Assembly (NCBI GenBank): GCA_038562375.1 | Contig: JBCFAY010000009.1 | Location: forward strand, 62,001 to 126,000 | Direction of reading: 5' to 3' | DNA length: 64,000 nt | Source: JBCFAY01 sp038562375 | GTDB taxonomy: Bacteria; Bacillota; Clostridia; Christensenellales; CAG-138 | Shown here: positions 1 to 9,461 of the stretch, one piece after another | Layout: each line of letters opens with the position of its first letter | How positions within the stretch are numbered: the first letter of the stretch is position 1 | Program-made: the position numbers and the translations under genes | Notes under the pieces: model-generated | What the model was told of the DNA's origin: nothing | Seen by the model: the letters and a program-made list of their open reading frames with translations, nothing else | Database searches by the model: none

Positions 1-843
1 TCCGGCAAAAGCAATCCGTCCTGCGCAAGAATCCCTCACGGCGCTTAGCGATACCTTGGAATCGATGGAGATCGCGTTTGCGCCGGTTTGCAGAAACAGC
101 GGCAGATTATTCGTCGTATTTCCGCACACATGGAGCATCGTGGCCGGGACTTTGCCAGAGACCGCGGAGAAAAGCCGGATGTTGCTCGGCAATACGAATT
201 CCTCGAATTGTTTGGGGGAAATCAGGTCGCCGGAGGCCGTCATCTCCGAGGCGCGAAGAAGCTCGACACCCGCGTCTATGAACAGCTGCCAGTATTTTAA
301 ACACACTTCCCGCGTGAATTCCAGCACATGCAGCAGCGCCGGTTTATCCTTGAGCAGCAGGCGCACAAGCAGCTTGATGCCGAGCATCTGGCCCGCCAGC
401 GTAAACGGCCCCCACTGGCCGCTGCCGACGAGGAACTCCTGCCCGCATTCCCGTGCAAGAAGCTTTGCCGTTTCCACGATCATGCCGATATCGGGATCGG
501 ATTCGATGCGGGAAATATCAAGGCTGTCGATTTCCGCGGCGTTATTGAGCAGCGGCCGCTCGATTTCCGGCGTAAATCCCGGCTCGTCGTAACGCACATC
601 GCCGCCGAGCGCTTTGATGATGATATTGTTGCAGCCCGAGCAAGCCCAGAGGATATCGGAGCGGATTTCACGGTAAGTATCGGCGATGATGTCTGCCGAG
701 GTCTGTGCGCCTGCGCGAATGGAATCGCCGATCGACATATTGCGGCGCTTAAACAGCCAAACGCCGCCGGATAGTATCGCCGCCGGCAGACGTTCGGTTT
801 TCTCACCCCGGAGCGCATTCAGCGCAGTCGCTTTGCCGTTCAT
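1..843 (-). CDS. Uroporphyrinogen-decarboxylase-family methyltransferase (MtaA/MtbA-like), 3' end cut by window
   Basis: The minus-strand frame opens at an ATG (841-843), preceded by GGGAGG eight bases upstream, and stays open for 281 codons to the window edge, so the C-terminus is missing. The protein reads as the uroporphyrinogen decarboxylase fold used by corrinoid methyltransferases. A His-x-Cys pair (H238, C240, in HVCGN) matches the zinc ligand motif of MtaA/MtbA-type enzymes, which move methyl groups between a corrinoid protein and a thiol or pterin. True HemE lacks this motif and no haem genes are nearby, so a methyltransferase is more likely. The corrinoid partner, if any, lies outside the window. 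Family sure, substrate unknown. Confidence 0.8.
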   Translation of the reverse strand, partial: MNGKATALNALRGEKTERLPAAILSGGVWLFKRRNMSIGDSIRAGAQTSADIIADTYREIRSDILWACSGCNNIIIKALGGDVRYDEPGFTPEIERPLLNNAAEIDSLDISRIESDPDIGMIVETAKLLARECGQEFLVGSGQWGPFTLAGQMLGIKLLVRLLLKDKPALLHVLEFTREVCLKYWQLFIDAGVELLRASEMTASGDLISPKQFEEFVLPSNIRLFSAVSGKVPATMLHVCGNTTNNLPLFLQTGANAISIDSKVSLSAVRDSCAGRIAFAG

Positions 844-1141
844 CCAGATACCCTCCCGATATTGAAATACAAGCATTTGAGTCGGACCATAAAACGAGGC
901 CCGGTCGGCCAAAGGATCGCAAGGTCTAAAACAACGTTTATTGAGCCTGCTACTGTAGAATACGCCAAATAAAATGCAAACGTGTTCAGTTTTCAATATT
1001 CCTATCAGTTTAATAGGATAATATCATAGATTATTGCAGAAATCAATATGTTTTATAGAAAAATTTCATTATCGATGTTTATTATATGATCAAGATTCTT
1101 AATATAATTTGCCAATATTAGCAATCCAACAAAACTCAATT

Positions 1142-1153
1142 GAACACGTGTTC
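1142..1153. promoter_or_regulatory. Perfect palindrome GAACACGTGTTC, candidate operator
   Basis: A 12-base perfect palindrome lies in the AT-rich stretch between the divergent methyltransferase and XRE-regulator genes. The core half-site ACGTGTTC is repeated at 980-987. The position suits an operator for the neighbouring HTH regulator, but this is inference only. Confidence 0.35.
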
Positions 1154-1324
1154 ATATTCAGTTAACACAATTGCGCAGGATCAAGCGCTCGCGCCGTTTC
1201 CCGCGCATCGGCCCCAAGAGCGTTCTGTAAACCGTCATCCCCTGCGCACGTGTTTCCCGTAATCCGCTTTGCCTCAAAACCGCAATGCGCATTTAATGCT
1301 GGGTTTTGTAATTGCAATAAAGTG

Positions 1325-1354
1325 TTGCGGCCGCCGTGTTTTTAATGATATAGT
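1325..1354 (+). promoter_or_regulatory. Promoter for the XRE regulator (extended -10)
   Basis: TTGCGG at 1325-1330 and TATAGT at 1349-1354 are 18 bases apart, and the -10 is preceded by TGA, an extended -10 pattern. It lies about 80 bases upstream of the regulator start. Confidence 0.45.
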
Positions 1355-1431
1355 CTCCACAGGAAATCATTGGATCTCTAAATAATGTCCTTGTCCATGT
1401 TTCTCAAACATCAGAAAGAGAGCGTTTGTTC

Positions 1432-2403
1432 ATGAACCATATCGGGAACATCATCCAGGAATACAGATGCCGTATGGGACTCACGCAAAAACAGCTGGCG
1501 GAATGCATCTGCTCGCCAAAGTACGTTTATTTGGTCGAGAAGGGCGAGAGGACCCCGTCCACAGGGCTGCTTAGGCTTCTAAGCGATAAGCTCAACGTGG
1601 ATTTATGCGCCTTATATCGGTATCTGGATTGTACAAACCCCATTGAAGTGCACGACGCGATTGTGTTGTTTGAAAAATATAAAAGAAACAGCGATTTTAA
1701 AAATCTGAAAGAACTTACGGATGAACAGAAGGCCAAGCCTGATTTCATCCGCTCGCCGTGGAACTATGAAATCGAAATCAACGAGTACTGTTATGCGGTG
1801 CTGGTTGAGGGAAAAGCCGCCGAATCGATCGCCGGATTGAAGAAGGTCATCCAAAAGCTGACCGCTTCGAGCTATTTGGATTATCATCTTGCGCAATTAT
1901 ATACGTTGTTGTCCATCTGTTATCATAGGCTCAATGATACTGAAAACTCCTATCATGCGGCTGTTTGCGCAAAAAAGCTTCTGAAGAATAAACAAAGATT
2001 AGCGCACTACAAACAAGTAACCGTCACGACGGAAATCGGCTTCCTCTTCACGTGCCTGCAGATGCACCGGTATCAAAGCATTCTCCTTGAAGGAAACAAA
2101 TTGTTGGAATATCAGCTGGAAAACAATTTATTTGAGAGAATCCATTATACGTTCTTTTTGCTTGCCTTGGCGAACGATAAGCTCGGCGACAAAAATGCGG
2201 CGATTGGGTTTTGCAAAAAAGCGATCTATTATACCTTGATCTATCAAAAGGAACACGATATCAAATTCTTTATAGAATACGAACCCTTTTGGGAACTAAT
2301 GAACGATGATCAAATCAACTCTGATGCGATTGCCGAATTCCGCGATAAATACCATATCGATGCCGGAAACCGCTGCTTCAAAACTCGCGCTCTAGACGTA
2401 TAA
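1432..2403 (+). CDS. XRE-family transcriptional regulator with helical-repeat C-terminus
   Basis: The N-terminal ~65 residues form a Cro/C1 (HTH_3) helix-turn-helix, with the characteristic runs GLTQKQLAE and KGERTPS. The rest (about 80-320) is all-helical and resembles the TPR-like sensor part of RRNPP/Rgg/PlcR regulators, which often bind small peptides. No ligand or target can be named. An upstream TTG at 1426 is in frame, but AGAAAGAGAG at 1413-1422 sits correctly for the ATG at 1432, so 323 residues are preferred. The gene stands alone, divergent from the methyltransferase gene, which it may control. Confidence 0.75.
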   Translation: MNHIGNIIQEYRCRMGLTQKQLAECICSPKYVYLVEKGERTPSTGLLRLLSDKLNVDLCALYRYLDCTNPIEVHDAIVLFEKYKRNSDFKNLKELTDEQKAKPDFIRSPWNYEIEINEYCYAVLVEGKAAESIAGLKKVIQKLTASSYLDYHLAQLYTLLSICYHRLNDTENSYHAAVCAKKLLKNKQRLAHYKQVTVTTEIGFLFTCLQMHRYQSILLEGNKLLEYQLENNLFERIHYTFFLLALANDKLGDKNAAIGFCKKAIYYTLIYQKEHDIKFFIEYEPFWELMNDDQINSDAIAEFRDKYHIDAGNRCFKTRALDV

Positions 2404-2431
2404 ATCGTGGACCGCATCAGCATATGTTTTG

Positions 2432-2475
2432 AAATCTCTTGCCGTGGAATCGCCGCCGCAAGAGATTTTCTTTGA
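2432..2475 (+). terminator. Rho-independent terminator after the XRE regulator
   Basis: An 11-base perfect stem (2432-2442 with 2458-2468, AAATCTCTTGC and its complement) is followed by a T-rich tail (TTTTCTTTG). It is placed 30 bases after the regulator stop. Confidence 0.7.
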
Positions 2476-2703
2476 TTTAAAGCCAAAATAATTGGTATTT
2501 ATCCAGCAAAAGTCCAATGGAACAATTGTGCCATGGATCAGTCGCCCCCCGGCAACGAAATATCTGAAAGAGGATAAGGCATAATCGGCGATTGCGCTTT
2601 TTTGTCTATGCCGCTTTTCGAGATGCGCAGCCTTCCCGAACGGATGGAAGAAATCGATGCGCGCATTCCCTGCCGGGGAAATTATGCAAGGAGGAACGAT
2701 ACA

Positions 2704-5157
2704 ATGAAGCTCACCACCAAAATACTCACGTTTGTAATGCTCATGCTCTTGATTTCTGCCTCGGGGGTGGCGACGCTTGTTATGGTGGAGAATTCCGCGC
2801 TGAGCGATCGGGTAAGCGAGGAACGCGTGCAGCTTGCGGTAACGGATACGGAAGGCAATATCAATGAAATGCTTCAAAAATCGGAGCAGAGCGCAATGCT
2901 GCTGGCCGGAAACCAGCAGCTGATCAGCGGCGTGAAAAACAACGATTTTAACGGCCTGAAAGCGTTTTTGGACGACATAAATTCAAAGATCAATCTCAGC
3001 ACCATCAGCGTTACGGATGGCAACGGCAATGTCATCATCCGTCAGCACCAACCGGAGAAAAAAGGCGACAGCATATACAAACAGACCAACGTTCAAAAAG
3101 CGCTGGCCGGTCAAGTTTATTCGACCATCGAGTCCGGCGCGCTGGTGAAGCTTTCGTGCCGTTCAGGAGCGCCGATCAAAGACGAGTCCGGAAAGATCGT
3201 CGGCACGGTTGTGGTTGGATACGTCTTTGAGGATTCCGGGCTGTTGGATGCATTAAAAGCCAGGCACAATATGGACTTTTCAATTTTTTCGGGCGGCGAG
3301 CGAATTGCGACGACCCTGATGCAGGATGAACAGCGCGCGCTGGGCACCAAGCTCGACGAAACGATCAACGACGCCGTAACCGTGCGGGGGGAGACCTATG
3401 CAGGCAAGGCGGATGTTCTGGGCGCCATGTATCTGACCTCGTATGCGGCGTTGAAGGACACGCAAGGCAATACGGTCGGCGTAATCGGCGTCGAAATGCC
3501 GCTCGCAGAGGCGGAAGCGGCCAAAAGCGCCACTTTTTTGCATGTGCTCATCGTGGTGCCGGTCGTATTGTTCATCTGTAATTCGATATTGTTCGCATTT
3601 ATTAAATCGCGCCTCGGAAAACCCATGGCCGTATTGACAAAAGCCTCCGATGCGCTTGCCCAGGGGCGAATGGATTTCGATCTCGATCTGAAGAACCGCA
3701 AGGATGAAATCGGCGTTCTGGGAAGGGCCTTCGAGGGCGTTGTCAACGTATTCAAAAAACTGACGGCGGATATTCAGACGCAGCTAAACGGCCTCGCCGA
3801 AGGGAATCTGGGGGCAAGGACGGACGAAACGACCTATACCGGTGAATTTAAGAACATCATCGGCGGCGTGAACCGCACGGTAGACACCCTTGTGAAATAT
3901 ATGGATAGCCTGCCGACGCCCGCGATGATGATCGATAAAGAATTCAACATACGCTACATGAATTTAAACGGCGCAGAGCTGCTCGGAAAAACGCAGCAGG
4001 AATTGATCGGCTGCAAATGTTACGACAACTTTAAAACGAGCGATTGCCGTACCGAAAAATGCGCCTGTTATCGGGCGATGAGGGACGTGCGCAAAGCGGA
4101 AAGCGAAACCGATGCGCATCCGAACGGAACGAATAGGGAGATCCAATATTTCGGCGTGCCCATTGTCAAGGACGGCGAGGTGGTCGGAGCCTTTGAAGCG
4201 GTAACGGATCTGACGCTGCTCAAGAAGGCGAAAGCGGCGGCGGAAGAACAGACGCAAGCTTTGACGGAGCTTCTTTCCAATATCAACATCGCATCGGAGC
4301 AGATGGTTTCCGGCACAAACCAGGTATCGGCGGCAAGCCAAGCCGTCTCCCAAGGGGCGACCGAGCAGGCCAGCGCCATTGAAGAACTGACGGCGTCCAT
4401 TGCACAGATTGCCGAGCAGACGAAACAAAATGCGCTCAACGCCAATGAGGCGAACGAATTTGCGGGAAAAGCCAAAAAAGATGCGTTTGCCGGCAACGAA
4501 AAGATGCAGCAAATGCAGCAGGCGATGGAGGAAATCAACGAATCCTCCGCCAATATCGGCAAAATCATCAAGGCTATCGATGAAATCGCCTTCCAGACGA
4601 ACATACTCGCGCTCAACGCCGCAGTCGAAGCGGCGCGCGCGGGAAGCAACGGCAAAGGCTTTGCCGTCGTCGCCGAAGAGGTCAGAAATCTTGCCGCCCG
4701 CAGCGCAGCCAGCGCGCAGGAAACCACAACGCTGATCGCAGAGTCGATACAGAAGACCAAAAACGGAACCGACATTGCAAATCAAACCGCACAGGCTTTG
4801 CTGAACATCGTCAACGGGGTGGAAAAGGTGGAGCAGCTGGTCCATGATATCGCGGTGGCATCCGACAACCAGACGACCGACATCTGGCAAATCAACAGAG
4901 GGATCGATCAGGTTTCCCAGGTAATCCAGACCAATTCGGCTACGGCTGAAGAAACCGCCGCGGCGAGCCAGGAACTCTCGAGCCAAGCGGAAATGCTCAA
5001 GACGATGGTCGGATCATTCCGCGTACTTGACCTGCATCATGAAGCAACCGATGCGGGTTCCGCCGCCGCATCCGAAGATCAGCCCCAAGCAAAGCCATCT
5101 TCTTTTAAGAGGGAATCGGCGTATAGGCTGAATGACGTGGAGTTTGGCAAGTATTAA
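2704..5157 (+). CDS. Methyl-accepting chemotaxis protein (Cache-HAMP-PAS-MCP)
   Basis: The start is ATG 2704, with AAGGAGG just upstream; the frame is open 102 bases further 5' but has no ribosome site there. The product has 817 residues: a membrane anchor (about 7-27), a periplasmic Cache-type ligand domain (about 30-275), a second membrane segment (279-300), HAMP (300-355), a PAS domain (about 399-505) and the cytoplasmic signalling hairpin. The hairpin tip EIAFQTNILALNAAVEAA is at about 627-644. The PAS domain carries an unusual Cys cluster (C-x-C ... C ... C-x-C, residues ~437-455) that could bind metal or sense redox. It would signal to CheA, which is not in the window. Confidence 0.93.
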   Translation: MKLTTKILTFVMLMLLISASGVATLVMVENSALSDRVSEERVQLAVTDTEGNINEMLQKSEQSAMLLAGNQQLISGVKNNDFNGLKAFLDDINSKINLSTISVTDGNGNVIIRQHQPEKKGDSIYKQTNVQKALAGQVYSTIESGALVKLSCRSGAPIKDESGKIVGTVVVGYVFEDSGLLDALKARHNMDFSIFSGGERIATTLMQDEQRALGTKLDETINDAVTVRGETYAGKADVLGAMYLTSYAALKDTQGNTVGVIGVEMPLAEAEAAKSATFLHVLIVVPVVLFICNSILFAFIKSRLGKPMAVLTKASDALAQGRMDFDLDLKNRKDEIGVLGRAFEGVVNVFKKLTADIQTQLNGLAEGNLGARTDETTYTGEFKNIIGGVNRTVDTLVKYMDSLPTPAMMIDKEFNIRYMNLNGAELLGKTQQELIGCKCYDNFKTSDCRTEKCACYRAMRDVRKAESETDAHPNGTNREIQYFGVPIVKDGEVVGAFEAVTDLTLLKKAKAAAEEQTQALTELLSNINIASEQMVSGTNQVSAASQAVSQGATEQASAIEELTASIAQIAEQTKQNALNANEANEFAGKAKKDAFAGNEKMQQMQQAMEEINESSANIGKIIKAIDEIAFQTNILALNAAVEAARAGSNGKGFAVVAEEVRNLAARSAASAQETTTLIAESIQKTKNGTDIANQTAQALLNIVNGVEKVEQLVHDIAVASDNQTTDIWQINRGIDQVSQVIQTNSATAEETAAASQELSSQAEMLKTMVGSFRVLDLHHEATDAGSAAASEDQPQAKPSSFKRESAYRLNDVEFGKY

Positions 5158-5181
5158 CACCTTGTGAATTCTAAGCGCGCG

Positions 5182-5222
5182 GGCGGCCGGCAAAAATCCG
5201 GCGTTATGCATGCGCGGCCGCC
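5182..5222. repeat. GC-rich inverted repeat between chemoreceptor and GGDEF-EAL gene
   Basis: GGCGGCCG (5182-5189) pairs with CGGCCGCC (5215-5222). An alternative inner hairpin, GCCGG/CCGGC, is at 5186-5202. No T-run follows on either strand. It may end the chemoreceptor transcript or be part of the leader of the next gene. I looked for conserved cyclic-di-GMP riboswitch sequences in 5158-5438 and did not see them. Confidence 0.4.
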
Positions 5223-5438
5223 TTGGGTACGGGAAGCCGGGTCCATGAATACGTTCCCGGCCGCATTGAAATAGAACAAGCCCGGCATTGCAGCCGCGCT
5301 GTATACGGCATGGGTTTTGCCCGCATAAACCGGATAATAGATGGATAATCATTGTCATTTAGCTTACTAGCTTACTATCCTCCGGTTTTGGCGACATCTA
5401 AGCAACGCCCCAAGCGCTTTAGGGATTGAGGACAGAGG

Positions 5439-8400
5439 ATGGTTTATTCGTTCATATTTTCAATGCTGTTCTGGGTGATCGGCGCCGCTTCGCTTATGTG
5501 CGTATTGTATGTGTTGCACAACAATCCTAAAGCGCACGCAAGCAGGGCTTTTCTGGGCGTCGGCATCGCCCTGACGATCTGGTCCGTCGGATTTGCCATC
5601 GCCAACGCCTCTCCTGATCTTGAAATCGGAATACTATGGCGCCGGGTCTCCGCTCTAGGCTGGGGATCCATATTCAGCATGCTGCTGCATTTCATATTGG
5701 CATTGACCGGCAAAACGACGGCTCTGAAAAAATGGTGGGTTTATCTATTGCTTTATCTGCCCGCGGCCATAACGGTCTGTGCTTTCAGTCTGCCCGTCGG
5801 CATCAATCCGGTTCCGTATTACCTCGTTTACACCCCCCTGGGCTGGACCAATATCGCCGAACACAACGGCTGGGATGTGGTTTATTACGCCTACTACGGC
5901 GTTTTCACGATAACCTGTCTGGTGCTGATATGGCTGTGGGGGAAACGCGCTTCAGATAAGCAGGTCAAAAGGCAGGCCCGCACCCTGTTATTTTCTTTTG
6001 CGGCCGCGCTGCTGCTTGGAACATTGACGGACGTCGTACTCGCCCAGCTTTCGACCGGCTTGCCGCAAATGGCGCCGATCGTGATGCTCATACCGGTCGT
6101 CGCCGTCTGCTATACCATAAAGCACCATCGGTTCCTGATTGCCGAGCCTGTGGATCAGAATGAAGTGATCCTGAACGAACCCGCGCGCGCGAAAATCTAC
6201 CATTATTTATTTATCGCGTTCCTTGCCGGAAGCATTGTTAATTTTGCGGCCCAGCATCTGCTCTATCAGGAGGGTTCCTTAGGCGAAGTTCTGCTTTTCA
6301 GCGGGTTTCTGCTCGGCATAGCCATTTTTCTCAAGGCTATGGATCAATACAAAGCGAGCGTCCAAGCAAAGGATAAGCTGCTTTCCATATCCTTTACCCT
6401 GCTCATACCGATGATCACGCTCCGGTTTACCCAATACGGAGGCATTACGATTTGGGCGTTCGTGTTTGTGCTGATGATCATCTCCCTTCTATTCAACAGC
6501 CGGATGGCGTTGGTTTCGATTACCGTGTCGGCGATACTCACGCAAGCGTTCCTTTGGACCGTTGCGCCGGCCGTTCTAGTGGAAGTGAATCAGGCCGACT
6601 ATATCGTCCGGATCTGCATATTGGGCATCGCAATGTTCCTCGCTTTTTACGTAAATAAAGTATATGTCTTAAGGCTTAAGGACAACGCTTACCGGATCCG
6701 GTTTCAAAAACTGATTTCGGAGATCTCCTTTGATTTTGTAAACATCAATCAATCGAATCTCAACGAAAAAATCAATGCCATGCTCGGCAAGATCGGTTTG
6801 TTTTTCCAGGCCGACCGGACCTACGTATACTTGTTTCACCCGGAGCGCGATACGATGACGTATGCTTACGGATGGTGCAACGAGGGGATCGAGCCCGAGG
6901 AGGATATGCTCGGCGATATTCCCCTTGATACGCTTCCTTGGTGGATGGGCCATATCGGGGACGTTGCAAAGCTGCCGGATGAAGCGGATGAACTAAAGCA
7001 AAGGCTGATCCGCCGGAATACTATGGCCCTGACATCGATCCCCATTGAAGGCGAAGGGACCGTGCACGGGTTCCTTGGGATCGATTCCGCCAAGCTGATA
7101 AGGGATTGGTCGCAAGAGCAGATAAAAACGCTCCGGATCTTTGCGAATCTGCTTGCGGATGCCATGGTCAAGATCAAGGCGGAAAAGGATATCGAATACC
7201 TGGCGTATTATGACCATTTGACGGGACTTCCGAACCGCACCCTGTTCACGGACAGGGTCACCCAGGCCATTCATCTGGCCAAGCGCTCCGCGAAATTCAT
7301 CGGCGTCATGTTTATCGACATCGACAGTTTCAAAGCGATCAACGACACGATGGGACATAGCAGCGGGGATTTGCTGATCCGGGAAATCGCGCACACATTG
7401 TCGCTCCATTTGAGGAAAACGGATACGGTGGCGCGGTTCGGCGGGGACGAATTCATGATACTGATCAACAACATCGCAAGCGGGCAGGATGTCGTCAGGG
7501 TTGTGAACAGCGTTATGAGCATATTCGAAAAGCCGTTTGTTATGAAGGACCTGGAATTCTTTATCACGGCCAGCGCGGGCGTCGCCGTCTGCCCCGTCGA
7601 CGGGGAGGACGCGGAAACGCTGATCAAGAACGCCGATATCGCGATGTATAAAGCCAAAAGCATGGGCAAGAACCAATACGTATTATGCACCGCCGATATG
7701 AAGGACGAAGTGCAGCGCAATATGATGCTGTCCAACAGCTTATACCGAGTGCAGGAACGCAACGAGCTTCTTCTGTATTACCAGCCGCAGATCTGCCTGC
7801 AGACGAAACAGATCATCGGGCTGGAAGCTTTGCTCCGTTGGAAGCATCCTCAGTGGGGCATGATCTCCCCGAGCGTTTTTATTCCTTTGGCGGAAACAAA
7901 CGGGCTGATCAACGGCATCGGAGAGTGGGTTCTTCGGACTGCGTGCGTGCAGAACAAAAAGTGGCAGGACATGGGGCTGCCTTGTTTGAGGATGGCGGTC
8001 AACCTGTCCGTGAGCCAGTTTAAGAACCCGAAGCTCACCGATATCGTGCAGGGCATCCTTCAGGAAACAGGCCTTAACCCCGCGTATCTTGAGCTGGAGA
8101 TTACCGAAAGCGTCGCCGTTAAGGAAAGCGAATATATTATCGATGTATTAAACAGCCTCAAAGAACTTGGGGTATCCATATCGATCGATGATTTCGGCAC
8201 GGAATACTCCTCCCTGAGCCGGTTAAAGATGCTCCCCATCGATCGGATCAAGATCGATATGCAATTTGTTCAGGGCATTGAGGGCAGCGAAAAGGATCAG
8301 GCGATCACCAAAATCATCATCAACCTCGCGAAAAGCCTGGGGCTTAAAGTCATTGCCGAGGGTGTGGAAACTGCGCCGCAGCTCGACTTCCTCCATCAGA

Positions 8401-8546
8401 GGATGTGCGACGAGGTACAGGGGTTTTATTATTACAGACCCATGCCTGCAGCGGACATCGAGGCCATGCTGAAAAACGGTTCATTCGGCTATGCGGACGC
8501 CTTGGACACAGACGCTCCACCATGCAAAGCTCTACCGAATCCTTAA
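5439..8546 (+). CDS. Membrane-bound GAF-GGDEF-EAL cyclic-di-GMP turnover protein
   Basis: The 1035-residue protein starts at ATG 5439 (GAGGA six bases upstream). Residues 1-230 form seven hydrophobic segments of the histidine-kinase N-terminal 7TM type, followed by a second hydrophobic block to about 410 and a GAF-like domain (about 425-585). The diguanylate cyclase domain has an intact GGDEF (668-672) and an RxxD inhibitory site five residues before it. The EAL domain has its EAL signature (796-798), an N in AVNLS, ELEITES, DDFGTEYSS and EGVET, so both catalytic domains look competent. It probably makes and breaks cyclic-di-GMP under control of a membrane signal. Next to a chemoreceptor, it suggests control of motility. 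Confidence 0.93.
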   Translation: MVYSFIFSMLFWVIGAASLMCVLYVLHNNPKAHASRAFLGVGIALTIWSVGFAIANASPDLEIGILWRRVSALGWGSIFSMLLHFILALTGKTTALKKWWVYLLLYLPAAITVCAFSLPVGINPVPYYLVYTPLGWTNIAEHNGWDVVYYAYYGVFTITCLVLIWLWGKRASDKQVKRQARTLLFSFAAALLLGTLTDVVLAQLSTGLPQMAPIVMLIPVVAVCYTIKHHRFLIAEPVDQNEVILNEPARAKIYHYLFIAFLAGSIVNFAAQHLLYQEGSLGEVLLFSGFLLGIAIFLKAMDQYKASVQAKDKLLSISFTLLIPMITLRFTQYGGITIWAFVFVLMIISLLFNSRMALVSITVSAILTQAFLWTVAPAVLVEVNQADYIVRICILGIAMFLAFYVNKVYVLRLKDNAYRIRFQKLISEISFDFVNINQSNLNEKINAMLGKIGLFFQADRTYVYLFHPERDTMTYAYGWCNEGIEPEEDMLGDIPLDTLPWWMGHIGDVAKLPDEADELKQRLIRRNTMALTSIPIEGEGTVHGFLGIDSAKLIRDWSQEQIKTLRIFANLLADAMVKIKAEKDIEYLAYYDHLTGLPNRTLFTDRVTQAIHLAKRSAKFIGVMFIDIDSFKAINDTMGHSSGDLLIREIAHTLSLHLRKTDTVARFGGDEFMILINNIASGQDVVRVVNSVMSIFEKPFVMKDLEFFITASAGVAVCPVDGEDAETLIKNADIAMYKAKSMGKNQYVLCTADMKDEVQRNMMLSNSLYRVQERNELLLYYQPQICLQTKQIIGLEALLRWKHPQWGMISPSVFIPLAETNGLINGIGEWVLRTACVQNKKWQDMGLPCLRMAVNLSVSQFKNPKLTDIVQGILQETGLNPAYLELEITESVAVKESEYIIDVLNSLKELGVSISIDDFGTEYSSLSRLKMLPIDRIKIDMQFVQGIEGSEKDQAITKIIINLAKSLGLKVIAEGVETAPQLDFLHQRMCDEVQGFYYYRPMPAADIEAMLKNGSFGYADALDTDAPPCKALPNP

Positions 8547-8583
8547 GGATCCCTGTCACCGCGAAGAAAGAAGGAGAAAAACC

Positions 8584-8814
8584 ATGAAATGCGAACGATT
8601 GGTCAGTTGCCCGTTTTACCAGGAAAAGATGCCGATCGACAGCGGCCTGGGGTGCATCTACCGCAAGAATTATTGTGAAACCGATAAAACAAAATGCGCA
8701 AGATTCATCGTGTTGACCGCTCTGGGGCCGCAGTATGTCCCAAGCGATCTATATCCCAATATGAATCAGCGGGCGGAGCAGATCATCGCCGATAAAAAGC
8801 CCCGGCAAGGCTAA
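8584..8814 (+). CDS. Small cysteine-containing protein of unknown function
   Basis: A 76-residue protein starts at ATG 8584 with AAGGAG upstream, 37 bases after the GGDEF-EAL gene, so they are probably cotranscribed. Five cysteines (C3, C9, C24, C31, C38) cluster in the first half and could hold a metal. The C-terminus (LYPNMNQRAEQII) looks helical. I recall similar short proteins beside signalling genes in anaerobes, but know no function. Confidence 0.7.
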   Translation: MKCERLVSCPFYQEKMPIDSGLGCIYRKNYCETDKTKCARFIVLTALGPQYVPSDLYPNMNQRAEQIIADKKPRQG

Positions 8815-8873
8815 ACGATCGGCTGTTAACGATGCTCTAATCAAACCCCGGAGCCTTGTTGCGTTTTCCTTTG

Positions 8874-8902
8874 TTGACTCAACGGGCAGGGTATGCTATG
8901 TT
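8874..8902 (+). promoter_or_regulatory. Promoter for the small membrane protein gene
   Basis: TTGACT (8874-8879) and TATGTT (8897-8902) are separated by 17 bases, about 65 bases before the start at 8966. Confidence 0.6.
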
Positions 8903-8965
8903 AAAAAAAATACGGTGAATTATGGAAAAATCTTTTCTGCCTCTATACTGCTCATGGAGGGAAAT

Positions 8966-9271
8966 ATGTTTGATCATGCTGAGTATCGCAAACTGAAAAC
9001 AAGTTTTATCATTATGATGTCCATCACTGCGATTCTTGTGATTGTTTTTATTATCACGCTGTTTACGGATGACAACATCGATCTTGAAACGGTGCTCACC
9101 TTCCTGTGGGTGCTGGGATTCCCATGGGGCGTAAGGTATTGGATACAAAATTGGAGGGACGGCAAAGTCCATGTGTTGATCGGCATGTTCTTCGGCTTCT
9201 TTATTATGCCGGTTGCGATTTTCAGATATGTGGCCGACCTCAAGGAGATGTCGGCGCGCAGGAACGAATAA
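8966..9271 (+). CDS. Small integral membrane protein, unknown function
   Basis: The 101-residue product starts at ATG 8966, chosen because GGAGGG lies six bases upstream; the reading frame extends 17 codons further 5' without such a site. Two or three membrane segments are visible: about 14-34 (FIIMMSITAILVIVFIITLF), a middle segment about 45-60, and about 68-85 (VLIGMFFGFFIMPVAIF). It has its own promoter and is followed by a terminator, so it is a single-gene unit. I do not recognise the family. Confidence 0.65.
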   Translation: MFDHAEYRKLKTSFIIMMSITAILVIVFIITLFTDDNIDLETVLTFLWVLGFPWGVRYWIQNWRDGKVHVLIGMFFGFFIMPVAIFRYVADLKEMSARRNE

Positions 9272-9340
9272 CGGCGGCGAAATTAGGGCACAGCCCCGCG
9301 GGCCCGCCTTGAACCCGGCGGCGAACGAAACCAAAGGCTT

Positions 9341-9372
9341 ACACCTGTCGGCTTGCCGACGGGTGTTTTCTT
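9341..9372 (+). terminator. Rho-independent terminator after the small membrane protein gene
   Basis: ACACCTGTCGG and CCGACGGGTGT form a stem with a CTTG loop, followed by TTTTCTT. Confidence 0.75.
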
Positions 9373-9461
9373 AAATTCTAGGAGAATCCGCCTTCCTGGG
9401 GCTGAGCGGCGCTTTAAACAAAAACGGGTATAAGGCCCTATCCATGTGAGAAAAGGCGCAA

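Larger units (their letters stand above)
844..1431. other. Intergenic region, AT-rich, with a palindrome and a promoter
   Basis: About 590 bases between divergent genes (methyltransferase on minus, XRE regulator on plus). The part at about 1000-1180 is clearly more AT-rich than the flanking genes. It holds a perfect 12-base palindrome at 1142-1153 and a plausible promoter at 1325-1354. A related half-site, ACGTGTT, recurs near 980 and 1250. I see no convincing open reading frame. Confidence 0.6.

Noticed and set aside
56..592. 178-codon plus-strand frame
   Set aside because: It is opposite to the methyltransferase gene, which has a ribosome site and family motifs; the plus-strand frame is Ser/Arg-rich noise.
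2392..2877. 161-codon minus-strand frame
   Set aside because: It covers the XRE terminator and the start of the chemoreceptor gene and has no ribosome site.
3964..4986. 340-codon minus-strand frame
   Set aside because: It is antisense to the conserved chemoreceptor signalling domain; compositionally a shadow.
5158..5438. Cyclic-di-GMP riboswitch upstream of the GGDEF-EAL gene
   Set aside because: The conserved GGGCAAACC-like and GCAAAGCC-like segments are absent.
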